36,879 nt of DNA, taken from an uncultured Lachnospiraceae bacterium. Lineage in GTDB: Bacteria; Bacillota; Clostridia; Lachnospirales; Lachnospiraceae. Location: assembly GCA_947165275.1 (NCBI GenBank), contig CAMUZQ010000021.1:1-36879 (forward strand). The letters run 5' to 3'. Below the pieces are notes generated by a model, which was given only the letters and a program-made list of their open reading frames with translations, was not told where the DNA came from and searched no databases. Within the stretch, counting starts at the first letter, position 1; every line of letters starts with the position of its first letter. Shown here one piece after another: positions 17,112 to 24,784 of the stretch. The position numbers and the translations under genes were made by a program.

Positions 17112-19643
17112 TCAGCGTCCCCAGCCCTGCTCTGTACGCTTTATGATATCGTCCTGCAGGGATTTGGACAGTGTTGTAAACAGTGCCGAATAACCCGCAA
17201 CTCTTACCACAAGTCCCGCATACTTCTCCGGATGCGCCTGCGCGTCAAGCAGTGTCTCACGATCCACTACATTAAACTGCATATGCATACCCTTCTGGTC
17301 GAAATAGCCTCTGACAAGAGACACGAAATCCTCCAGATCCTTTTCCGTACTCATTGCAGTCGGGTGTATCTTCATATTAAAGAGCGTCCCGTTGGAAGCC
17401 TCCGCATGATCAAGCCTCGCAACCGAATTGCAGGAAGCGGTAGGTCCGTTAAGGTCATAACCGCTGGTAGGTGATACTCCGTCCGCTACAGGGGTATGAG
17501 CAAGTCTTCCGTCAGGCGTAGCGCCGGTCTGAGCACCGAGAGGAACATTCGCCGATACCGGGTAAAGCCCTGCCTGGAAGATGCCGCCGCGCGGGTTCAT
17601 GTAATTCGGGAGCGGCTTTGTATAATAATAAGCTGCTTCTCTTGCTATCGTATCAACCTCATCTATATCATTTCCGTAGTGAGGAAGATCTACTATCATA
17701 TCCCGGATCTCCTCATAGCGTTTTTTCTCATCCTCCGGAAGCTGCATGGTAAGGACCTTCTGTATTATAGAGGAGATAACCTCGGGACTCACCTGTCCGC
17801 CTCCTGCCTCTATTACCTTTGCCGCCTGCATTGCCGCTTCTCTTGCGGTTATTTCATCAAAGCCCTGTCCGTAATTCATCTGCATTGCCCTGCCGAGCTC
17901 TTCAAGAGTGAACTTTTTCTCTTCAAATACCAGTTTCTTTACGGTATAGAGAGAATCCGCCACATTCGCTATGCCGAAGCCCTGCGGGCCTGTGAAATTA
18001 TAATGCGCTCCGCCCTGCTGGAGCGGCACTCCCCTTGAAATACAGTCATCGATCAGAGCCGATTCAAAAGGAAGCGGGCACCTCTCCGCATGAGCCCTGT
18101 CTATAGCATTATCCGCATTTACAAGAAGAGCGATATTGTAATCCATCTGCTTTTTGTAGGCAGCCTTGAACTCCTCATAGGAGCCTATGCTCTTCACATC
18201 TCCGGTCTGTATGCTTGCAACCTCCCCGTTATCCACACCGTTTGTGAAAACCATCTCCAGCGGTCTGCACATATTAAAGAACGCCGCGTCATGCCATCCG
18301 TCTTCCTTTCCGGGAACATGAGGCTCCACACAGCCTATGATGCAGTAATTCCTTGCGTCCTCTATATTTATCCCGCGGTTTTCCATCGCCGGGATTATTA
18401 TCTCATCATTGTAATACGCGGGGAATCCGATGCCTGTCCGCGTCACCTCCGCCGCTCTTATCAGAAGCTCCTTTGCCGAACCGTTCCAGACCCTTATGGA
18501 TATCGAGGGCTGCGGCAGGAACACATGCTTCGTAGCATCAAGACACATGAATGAAAGATCATTCGTGGCATCCCTCCCGTCCTTTGTCTGTCCGCCCACG
18601 ATCAGATTCTGGAACAGGGAATAACCCGCAAAGCCTTCTGCGGAAGCCGCGTCACGACATTTATTCAGATCGTTGAGTTTTACCCATACGCAGTCAAGAA
18701 GCTCCTGCGCATATTCCCTTGTAAGCCTTCCGGCGTCAATATCCGCTTCATACAGAGGGTACATATACTGATCGAAGCGTCCGGGAGAGATCGAATGACC
18801 TGATGATTCGATCTGCAGAGTCTGCTGTACAAACCAGAAAGCCTGAAGTCCCTCTTCAAAGGTGCGCGCCGGGTGCTCAGGCACATAGGAGCAGGTTTCC
18901 GCTATCTTCAAAAGCTCCTGTTTACGTGCAGGATCGCTCTCCCTGTCCGCAAGCTCCTTCGCGAGAGATGAATACCTGTGAGCATATTCAATAACAGCCT
19001 GGCAGGAGATTATGACCGCTTCGAGAAAGCGCTTCTTATCGCCGTAATTAGGATCGCAGAGCTTAACCCTTGAAAGCTCCTCTGCCGTCTGGGCCATTAC
19101 GCCTTCAAGACCCTCATAGATGACCCTGTCATAATGGACATTAACATGACCTACACCGTTGTAATAGTAATTTCCGGGTGTAAAGAAATTATGATCCATG
19201 GCTCTCAGGGTTTCAGGCGCCATATAAGAACGGGCCAGCTCGCTTGTCGTCTTGCCCTTCCAGTAAGGATTGACCTTGAGCAATCTCTGCTTTGTCTCCT
19301 CTGAAATATAAAAAGGGTCCGCTGACCTGTGCTCTACCGTATCAAATTCCGCTTCGAGCCAGTCAAACGAAAACTCCGGATATGTCTGACAGCCTCTCGG
19401 CGCAAGCGTTGTGCTTCCGACAATAAGCTCGCCCGGTCTTATGACTATCGGAAGGCCCTTTAATATATGTCTGAAAGCAAGTGCCTTTCTGGTGACTATC
19501 GGTAATCCTTCAGTTGACTTAAAGGACTCCGTTATAAGCTCTGCCCTTGCCGCTTCGATCTCAGGCATCTTCGCAAAAAGGTCCGCGACAAGCTTTGTTA
19601 TACGTTCTGTCTTGGGCATCGGTGTGCTGTCAAATGCTCTCAT
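17112..19643 (-). CDS. B12-independent propanediol dehydratase (glycyl radical enzyme)
   Basis: It dehydrates (S)-1,2-propanediol to propanal by radical chemistry and is the signature enzyme of this microcompartment. The 843-aa protein has the active-site motif GCVEPHVPG with Cys438 and Glu440, candidate substrate-binding His166 (GVGHVNV) and His283 (SGHSISPG), and the C-terminal radical motif RVAGYSALF with Gly817. The residue spacing agrees with glycerol/propanediol dehydratases rather than choline lyase (CutC) or PflB. The N-terminus, MRAFDSTPMPKTERI, is that of a bare GRE with no obvious encapsulation extension. AAGGAAG is 8 nt before the ATG. Glycerol dehydration is a likely side activity. 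Confidence 0.93.
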   Translation of the reverse strand: MRAFDSTPMPKTERITKLVADLFAKMPEIEAARAELITESFKSTEGLPIVTRKALAFRHILKGLPIVIRPGELIVGSTTLAPRGCQTYPEFSFDWLEAEFDTVEHRSADPFYISEETKQRLLKVNPYWKGKTTSELARSYMAPETLRAMDHNFFTPGNYYYNGVGHVNVHYDRVIYEGLEGVMAQTAEELSRVKLCDPNYGDKKRFLEAVIISCQAVIEYAHRYSSLAKELADRESDPARKQELLKIAETCSYVPEHPARTFEEGLQAFWFVQQTLQIESSGHSISPGRFDQYMYPLYEADIDAGRLTREYAQELLDCVWVKLNDLNKCRDAASAEGFAGYSLFQNLIVGGQTKDGRDATNDLSFMCLDATKHVFLPQPSISIRVWNGSAKELLIRAAEVTRTGIGFPAYYNDEIIIPAMENRGINIEDARNYCIIGCVEPHVPGKEDGWHDAAFFNMCRPLEMVFTNGVDNGEVASIQTGDVKSIGSYEEFKAAYKKQMDYNIALLVNADNAIDRAHAERCPLPFESALIDDCISRGVPLQQGGAHYNFTGPQGFGIANVADSLYTVKKLVFEEKKFTLEELGRAMQMNYGQGFDEITAREAAMQAAKVIEAGGGQVSPEVISSIIQKVLTMQLPEDEKKRYEEIRDMIVDLPHYGNDIDEVDTIAREAAYYYTKPLPNYMNPRGGIFQAGLYPVSANVPLGAQTGATPDGRLAHTPVADGVSPTSGYDLNGPTASCNSVARLDHAEASNGTLFNMKIHPTAMSTEKDLEDFVSLVRGYFDQKGMHMQFNVVDRETLLDAQAHPEKYAGLVVRVAGYSALFTTLSKSLQDDIIKRTEQGWGR

Positions 19644-19693
19644 CTCTCAGTTCTTCCTTTCTTTGCATGAGTCTCCTGCTTTGCTGTACTCAT

Positions 19694-20464
19694 TTATACT
19701 CCCTCCGGATAGATCAGACCTGTACCCTGGCTCGCAAAATAATCCTTCCATGCCGGTTCCGGTTCGCGATCAGTGATCACCGTATCTATCCTGTTAAAAC
19801 CGCAGATCTGTGAAAATGCAGTCTTGTCAAATTTTGAATGGTCTGCCGCCAGATATATCTTTTCCGCAGCCGCTATCATGGCCTGCTTTATCCCGGCAGT
19901 CTCATCATTCCCGTCTGTGATACCCCGTTCCATAGACAGTCCCTTGCAGGAAAGGAACACTTTGTCAGCATGATAGGCTCCAAGTGTTTCCGCTGTCTTC
20001 CAGCCGTAAAGAGACATGGTTCCGGGCTTCAGCAGTCCGCCGGTTGAAATGACATCCCATCCCGTGACAAGTGATAATTCCAGAAGATTCTCTATGGAAT
20101 TGGTGATCACGGTCAGATGCTCCTTCTGCTTTATCGCCCTCGCAATATAAACAGAAGTCGTGGATGCATCAAGGAATATATGATCATTCTCATTTATCTC
20201 ACGATTGACCAGCTCGGCTATCCTCTGCTTCGCTACCGTGTTTACAGTGCGCCGTACATTATGAGGGAGTTCCATTACACTTGCCTCGTTAAGCACAGCG
20301 CCGCCATAGCTTTTGACTATATGACCTTCCTCCTCGAGCTTTTCAAGATCCCTGCGGATCGTCTCTTCGGAAACCTCATAATCACGGCTCAGCTCACTTA
20401 CTATTACCTTTTTTTCTTCCTGTATTCTTTCCAGGATTATATTTCTTCGTTCTGCCGCTAACAT
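19694..20464 (-). CDS. DeoR-family transcriptional regulator
   Basis: A 256-aa regulator. The N-terminal DeoR helix-turn-helix runs about 6-56 (RNIILERIQEEK, then LSRDYEVSEETIRRDLEKLE). The C-terminal sugar-phosphate-binding domain includes DASTTSVYIARAI and SCKGLSMERGITDGN. Family members are usually repressors released by a phosphorylated sugar; fuculose- or rhamnulose-1-phosphate fits here. It sits inside the BMC operon between the BMC-T and the dehydratase. There is no Shine-Dalgarno; TATTAT ends 5 nt before the ATG, so it may also have a leaderless message. Probable local regulator of the operon. Confidence 0.88.
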   Translation of the reverse strand: MLAAERRNIILERIQEEKKVIVSELSRDYEVSEETIRRDLEKLEEEGHIVKSYGGAVLNEASVMELPHNVRRTVNTVAKQRIAELVNREINENDHIFLDASTTSVYIARAIKQKEHLTVITNSIENLLELSLVTGWDVISTGGLLKPGTMSLYGWKTAETLGAYHADKVFLSCKGLSMERGITDGNDETAGIKQAMIAAAEKIYLAADHSKFDKTAFSQICGFNRIDTVITDREPEPAWKDYFASQGTGLIYPEGV

Positions 20465-20500
20465 TTTTTATAATACGAAATACTGACTTTGCAGCTTTTA

Positions 20501-21049
20501 TCAGTTTAAGAACCTCATAAGCTGATCCGACGGGCGCGCGATCACTGACTCATCCAGGAACATGCCCTTATCGCCGGCCGCCTGCTTTGCCGAATCTATT
20601 GCTGCCTGAACAGCTGATACGCTTCCTGTGATCGTCATGTAGCTTTTTCCGCACATTCCCTTTGCAAGCCTTAATTCCATAAGCTCGACTATAGCCGTCT
20701 TCGCTGCTATATCCGCTGCAACTATCATGGCCGCCACATCATAGGTTTCAAGAACGCCAAGCGCATCGATCTTTTCGGGCTCGGAGGTTCCGTATATTGC
20801 CGGAAATATGGATTCATGCGGGTTTCCGAGGACGAATGTATCTATTATCCTGTCTTCGTATGCCCTTGAGGCTCTGTCCACAGAAGCACGTACCGCTGAT
20901 AATTCCCCTGTTATCAGTATCACAAACTTTCCCGGGCAGGTTGCTTCCGCCTGAAGAAGCTCGACATCTGCCGCTTTTGCCATATCATCCGCTGCCTTGA
21001 AGCCTGTGGCAACTGTTGTACACTCTACCATTCCGATCGCTTTAGCCAC
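20501..21049 (-). CDS. pduT: BMC-T shell protein, PduT-like with pore cysteine
   Basis: A 182-aa tandem-BMC-domain protein forming pseudohexameric trimers in the shell. Domain 1 is about 4-90 and domain 2 about 95-180 (ALGVLETYDVAAMIVAAD, ends ARPSDQLMRFLN). Residue 38 is a Cys in ATCPGKF, the same position and context as Cys38 of Salmonella PduT, which binds a [4Fe-4S] cluster at the trimer pore. The start is a GTG at 21049, with AGAGGG overlapping the stop of the pduS gene. The neighbouring PduS is its likely electron-transfer partner. Confidence 0.92.
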   Translation of the reverse strand: MAKAIGMVECTTVATGFKAADDMAKAADVELLQAEATCPGKFVILITGELSAVRASVDRASRAYEDRIIDTFVLGNPHESIFPAIYGTSEPEKIDALGVLETYDVAAMIVAADIAAKTAIVELMELRLAKGMCGKSYMTITGSVSAVQAAIDSAKQAAGDKGMFLDESVIARPSDQLMRFLN

Positions 21050-21055
21050 TTGTCT

Positions 21056-22381
21056 TTACCCTCTTATCTCGATATATTTGTCGTTTATATCTGAAACTGT
21101 TCCGTTTATTGATGCGTGTATTCCAACCGAAAGCCCCTCAGCGGGCTCGGCTATCATCTGTCCCGTGCTCACCTTATCGCCCTTGTTTACAACAGCCTTT
21201 GCCGGAGCCCCGATATGCTGGCTTAAAGGTATTCTGACCGTTACTGAACTCTGTAGGGTCTCATCGAAAGGAGCCGGAACATCATATTTAGTCAGTCCGA
21301 GCTTTGAAGCAAGCCTGTGTACCGGAACCTTCTTATATTCCCTGTCATCCCTTACAGGTACAGGGTCAGGCTTGCCTGCCTTAACACCTGCCGCGCGAAG
21401 CCCCGCCTTGAACTCCTGTATTATCGTCTTTGGTGATAATCCCTGCGGACAGGCGTACTTCTCGCATATCCCGCATCCGCTGCAAAAGGCGGAATTAACA
21501 AATACCGAAAGATCGCTCACGTCCTGATTCGCAACTGCCCTCATGATCCTGTGGGGCTCTATGGGATGACCCAGCGCATGCCTCGAGCAAAGATCCGTAC
21601 AGGTTCTGCACTGACAGCAGGCAGACGACGCTCTCCTTCTCTCCACATCAAGCTTCTTATCCATCTTCATGATCACGGGATGAGATCTGTCGAGGATTAT
21701 TATCGCATTTGTTGTTTTTGTTATAAGAGTATCCTCATTTCCAAGACGCCCCATCATGGGACCGCCCATAAGATACGCAGGATCTCCGGCTGTAACTTTG
21801 CCTGCCATGGCAACCGCGTCCTTTACGGTAGTTCCCAGCGGTATCCTTAATGTCGCGGGATTATCTATCTCCCCGACTATTGATACCACCTTGCTTGTCA
21901 CCGGATTTCCCTGATGCACCGCCTGATACAGGTTGTACATTGTCTCTACGTTATATACAACAACATGTTCATCGGCAGGAAGACCTCCCGGGTGGATCAC
22001 ACGTCCGGTCGCTTCATATATCAGGACCACCTCATCACCCATAGGATACGCGGGTCTCACCTGCTCCATCCGTACATGATCATAATCCCTCAATACCTCT
22101 TCCAATGCCCTGATCGTTGTAACATATTCACTTTTTATTCCGATAACCGCTTCGTTCGCACCAAAGATCTGCCTTACCTCGTCAAGCATTGAAACTATCT
22201 CCGAAGCATGCGCAGCCAGAAGCTGGCGGTGCAGCTTTAAAAGCGGTTCGCATTCCACACAGTTTAATATGACGGTATCTGCCTGATCCGTCATTTTGGC
22301 ATAAGCGGGAAAGCCGGCTCCACCGGCTCCCACTATACCATTCTCACGAGCTGTTTTTTGTAATGTTTTTAAGTCCGTCAT
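21056..22381 (-). CDS. pduS: PduS-like Fe-S flavoprotein (RnfC/SLBB family)
   Basis: A 441-aa electron-transfer protein. It has an RnfC-type N-terminal domain with the glycine-rich motif GAGGAGFPAYAKM (NADH/FMN region), an SLBB domain near 170-220, and two 4Fe-4S motifs, CCQCRTCTDLC and CSGCGICEKYACP. A lipoyl/barrel-like C-terminal segment follows. In B12-dependent Pdu compartments PduS reduces cobalamin; here the dehydratase is B12-independent, so its role is more likely redox exchange through the BMC-T cluster, for example NADH balance or activase reduction (inference). The ATG follows the BMC-P stop by 4 nt. Confidence 0.9.
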   Translation of the reverse strand: MTDLKTLQKTARENGIVGAGGAGFPAYAKMTDQADTVILNCVECEPLLKLHRQLLAAHASEIVSMLDEVRQIFGANEAVIGIKSEYVTTIRALEEVLRDYDHVRMEQVRPAYPMGDEVVLIYEATGRVIHPGGLPADEHVVVYNVETMYNLYQAVHQGNPVTSKVVSIVGEIDNPATLRIPLGTTVKDAVAMAGKVTAGDPAYLMGGPMMGRLGNEDTLITKTTNAIIILDRSHPVIMKMDKKLDVERRRASSACCQCRTCTDLCSRHALGHPIEPHRIMRAVANQDVSDLSVFVNSAFCSGCGICEKYACPQGLSPKTIIQEFKAGLRAAGVKAGKPDPVPVRDDREYKKVPVHRLASKLGLTKYDVPAPFDETLQSSVTVRIPLSQHIGAPAKAVVNKGDKVSTGQMIAEPAEGLSVGIHASINGTVSDINDKYIEIRG

Positions 22382-22385
22382 TTTC

Positions 22386-22655
22386 TTAGTCCGAAAGCTC
22401 CTGTCCTTCGTCTATGATACCAACTATCGCCGCATCCACAGGCGCGTCCTTCATATCGCATCCTATGCGGGCAGCCGATCCCTCAGCCACCAGAACCTTT
22501 TCGCCGATCCCCGCGCCGATTATATCGATAGCAACCAGATCGTTTCCATCCGCTTTCATGGACTTCTCCGGACGGACGATCATAAATTTGTTTCCGATGA
22601 GTTTTTCACTTTTTCTTGTGGAGAACACGCTCCCTATGACTTGACCTATTATCAT
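22386..22655 (-). CDS. pduN: BMC-P vertex protein (EutN/CcmL/PduN family)
   Basis: An 89-aa pentamer-forming protein that caps the vertices of the shell. It opens MIIGQVIGSVFSTRK, has the conserved LVAIDIIGAGIGEKVLVAEGSAAR core and a C-terminal AAIVGIIDEG strand, as in EutN/CcmL. The start overlaps the pduL stop (ATGA). Single copy in the window. Confidence 0.93.
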   Translation of the reverse strand: MIIGQVIGSVFSTRKSEKLIGNKFMIVRPEKSMKADGNDLVAIDIIGAGIGEKVLVAEGSAARIGCDMKDAPVDAAIVGIIDEGQELSD

Positions 22656-23293
22656 AAGATCTCCGCTATATCCCCCTGCTTCACCTGGCAGGCATTTGCT
22701 TCGTCAGTATCAATATGCATCTCCAGCGAGAAGGAAGGATCCACCCGGATCTTTACCTTGTCAAGAACAGCTCCCCGCTCGTTCCCCATTCTGACAGAAA
22801 CGTAATCCCCATCCTTGAGACCTGCCGCCTCTGCTTCCTGAGGAGTCATATGTATATGCCTTGCCGCGACTATGCAGCCCTCCTTCAGGTAAAGGACTCC
22901 TTTGGGTCCTACCAGCGCCACAGGCGCAGACCCCGCCACATCTCCGGACTCCCTCAGAGGGGCGTTTACTCCCAGCGTCCTTGCGTCCGTAGCTGAGATC
23001 TCAACCTGCGAGGCCTTTCTCACCGGTCCGAGTATCCGCACATTCTCTATGGCGCGAAGCTTAAGACCCACTATGGTGCACTGTTCATTTGCCGCAAACT
23101 GACCGCCCATCAGATCCTTCTTCTTTGTAAGATGATATCCCGGTCCGAAAAGCGTCTCCACATCCGCCTGTGTAAGATGGATGTGTCTTGCGGAGACGCC
23201 GACCGGAACCGTCATTCTCGGCTTATTGTCAGCCGGATTTTCCAGTGCTTTAAGTACAGCTCTTGTAATCAGTTCTACATTATTGCTGTCCAA
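22652..23293 (-). CDS. pduL: PduL phosphate propanoyltransferase with encapsulation peptide
   Basis: It converts propionyl-CoA and phosphate to propionyl phosphate and recycles CoA in the compartment lumen. The 213-aa protein has two PduL beta-barrel halves with the zinc-binding His motifs SARHIHL and AARHIHM plus a later His in LEMHIDTDEAN. Residues 4-19 (NNVELITRAVLKALEN) are an amphipathic encapsulation helix, followed by a short linker. The start is a rare TTG at 23293, placed by AGGAGG 6-7 nt before it. The stop overlaps the BMC-P start. Confidence 0.93.
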   Translation of the reverse strand: MDSNNVELITRAVLKALENPADNKPRMTVPVGVSARHIHLTQADVETLFGPGYHLTKKKDLMGGQFAANEQCTIVGLKLRAIENVRILGPVRKASQVEISATDARTLGVNAPLRESGDVAGSAPVALVGPKGVLYLKEGCIVAARHIHMTPQEAEAAGLKDGDYVSVRMGNERGAVLDKVKIRVDPSFSLEMHIDTDEANACQVKQGDIAEIL

Positions 23294-23342
23294 TTTTATC
23301 CTCCTATTTATTACAGGTGATAATGTCTGTCTGGATTATCAC

Positions 23343-23627
23343 TTATTTTAACTTCGGAAGGATCATCTCTACATCATTATGAGGTCTAGGGATCACGTGT
23401 GTAGCGATGAGCTCGCCAAGTCTTCCCGCAGCGTTGCTTCCGGCCTCGACTGAAGACTTAACCGCGCCTACATCTCCACGTACCATTACCGTTACGAGTC
23501 CTGATCCGATCTTCTCTGTGCCGATGAGTGTAACGTTAGCTGCTTTGCACATCTGATCTGCTGCCTCAATAGCTGCAACCAATCCTCTGGTTTCTACTAA
23601 TCCTAATGCTTCAAGTGACTGTGCCAT
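23343..23627 (-). CDS. BMC-H shell protein (PduA/PduJ-like), copy B
   Basis: A 94-aa single-domain BMC protein that forms the hexagonal facets. It has the canonical [19 protein letters not shown] start, the pore loop [15 protein letters not shown] (small pore lined by Gly-Ser-Gly) and the end [15 protein letters not shown]. It is nearly identical to the protein at 24131-24415, with ~10 differences, mostly near the N-terminus. AGGAGG precedes the ATG. It is separated from its twin by the tailed BMC gene at 23691. Confidence 0.95.
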   Translation of the reverse strand: MAQSLEALGLVETRGLVAAIEAADQMCKAANVTLIGTEKIGSGLVTVMVRGDVGAVKSSVEAGSNAAGRLGELIATHVIPRPHNDVEMILPKLK

Positions 23628-23690
23628 TTTTTATTTCCTCCTTCTAAATAAATACAGTTTGTTATCTGACTGCCTCAACCGGTCATTTTA

Positions 23691-24071
23691 TTACCGGTCA
23701 TCTCTTTGTTTTAATTGTTCCTTTAAGTTAAAGTCAGGCGGATCCTGTCCGAGCATCTTATGCTCATCCAATATCCCAAACGCCTCTTTGCCCTTAAAGC
23801 GGCTTGCGGATATTGCTACTATCCTCTGGATCTCCGGATGGGGATTAGGCAGAACCCCTAATGATACGGGTTTCTTGATAGCCATAGTGCTTCCGGCTTC
23901 TATCGCCTGCTTGACTGCCGACACATCACCCTCTATAACGAGCGTGACAAGCCTTCCGCCAAGTTTCCTTTCCCAGGTGGAAAGCGTGACATTCGCAGCC
24001 TTGCACATGATGTCAAGCGCGTCTATCGCCGCAACCACTCCTGTAATTTCAATAAAACCGTAAGCTTTCAT
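23691..24071 (-). CDS. BMC-H shell protein with C-terminal tail
   Basis: A 126-aa protein. Residues about 1-88 are a BMC domain (AYGFIEITGVVAAIDALDIM, pore loop ERKLGGRLVTLVIEGD, then VLPNPHPEIQRIV). The last ~36 residues are a polar, charged tail (from ASRFKGKEAFG to LKEQLKQRDDR) not found in PduA-type proteins. The pore has LGGR in place of IGSG, so a ring of Arg could line it. GAGG lies upstream of the ATG. The tail may bind cargo or cytosolic partners (inference). Confidence 0.9.
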   Translation of the reverse strand: MKAYGFIEITGVVAAIDALDIMCKAANVTLSTWERKLGGRLVTLVIEGDVSAVKQAIEAGSTMAIKKPVSLGVLPNPHPEIQRIVAISASRFKGKEAFGILDEHKMLGQDPPDFNLKEQLKQRDDR

Positions 24072-24130
24072 AAATAATCCTCAACTTTTTTACTATGAGT
24101 ACATTTTCCCTCCAATGCACTCACCTCGTC

Positions 24131-24415
24131 TTATTGCTTGAATTTGGGCAATATCATCTCAACATCGTTGTGAGGTCTCGGGATCACGTGTGTAGCTACA
24201 AGCTCACCAAGCCTGCTTGCCGCCTGTGTTCCTGCCTCAACTGAAGCCTTGACTGCACCTACATCACCGCGCACCATGACTGTTACAAGTCCTGATCCGA
24301 TCTTTTCTGTGCCGATCAAAGTAACCTCGGCTGCCTTTGTCATGGCATCTGCTGCCTCGATGGCTGCCGTAAGTCCTCTGGTCTCAACCATTCCCAATGC
24401 TTCCAGTGACGACAT
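24131..24415 (-). CDS. BMC-H shell protein (PduA/PduJ-like), copy A
   Basis: A 94-aa canonical BMC-H. It has [21 protein letters not shown], the pore loop [15 protein letters not shown] and the end [19 protein letters not shown]. It differs from the copy at 23343-23627 mainly in residues 10-30 and 58-75. AAGGAGG lies 8 nt before the ATG. Likely a main facet protein and route for propanediol entry. Confidence 0.95.
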   Translation of the reverse strand: MSSLEALGMVETRGLTAAIEAADAMTKAAEVTLIGTEKIGSGLVTVMVRGDVGAVKASVEAGTQAASRLGELVATHVIPRPHNDVEMILPKFKQ

Positions 24416-24428
24416 AGTTTTTTCCTCC

Positions 24429-24764
24429 TTAGTCTTTGTCCAATGCGCTGATCTTCAGCATTTTTTCCGTATCCTCTGTCGGATTCGGGATAATGTGGGA
24501 GCAAACGATACCCGTGTTGGCTTTTGCAACCTCCTCGGCGGCCCTCATGGCCTCCTCCACATCCGATACCAGCCCCCGGAATTTAACCGTGACAAGCAAA
24601 GGAACCGGAAGCTCATCAGCGTTTGCCGGCTTATTCTTATCAAAAACCTCCAGCGTCACATTGCCCGCCTTACAGCCTGCATCCGCTGCCAGAAAAGCAC
24701 ACACAAGTCCGTATACTTCAAGCAGTCCTACCGCATATCCCACATTGTTGTCAGTTTCATTCAT
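24429..24764 (-). CDS. BMC-domain shell protein with lengthened pore loop
   Basis: A ~111-aa single BMC domain. It has [21 protein letters not shown] at the start, and [15 protein letters not shown] near the end. Where PduA has KIGSG at the pore, this protein has about 14 residues ([14 protein letters not shown]), so the pore loop is longer and contains two acidic residues and three prolines. Two nearby ATGs exist (24770 and 24764); AAGGG is better placed for 24764. It is the first shell gene of the operon, directly after the alcohol dehydrogenase. Confidence 0.88.
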   Translation of the reverse strand: MNETDNNVGYAVGLLEVYGLVCAFLAADAGCKAGNVTLEVFDKNKPANADELPVPLLVTVKFRGLVSDVEEAMRAAEEVAKANTGIVCSHIIPNPTEDTEKMLKISALDKD

Positions 24765-24784
24765 AAGCATTTACCCTTAGGCTG

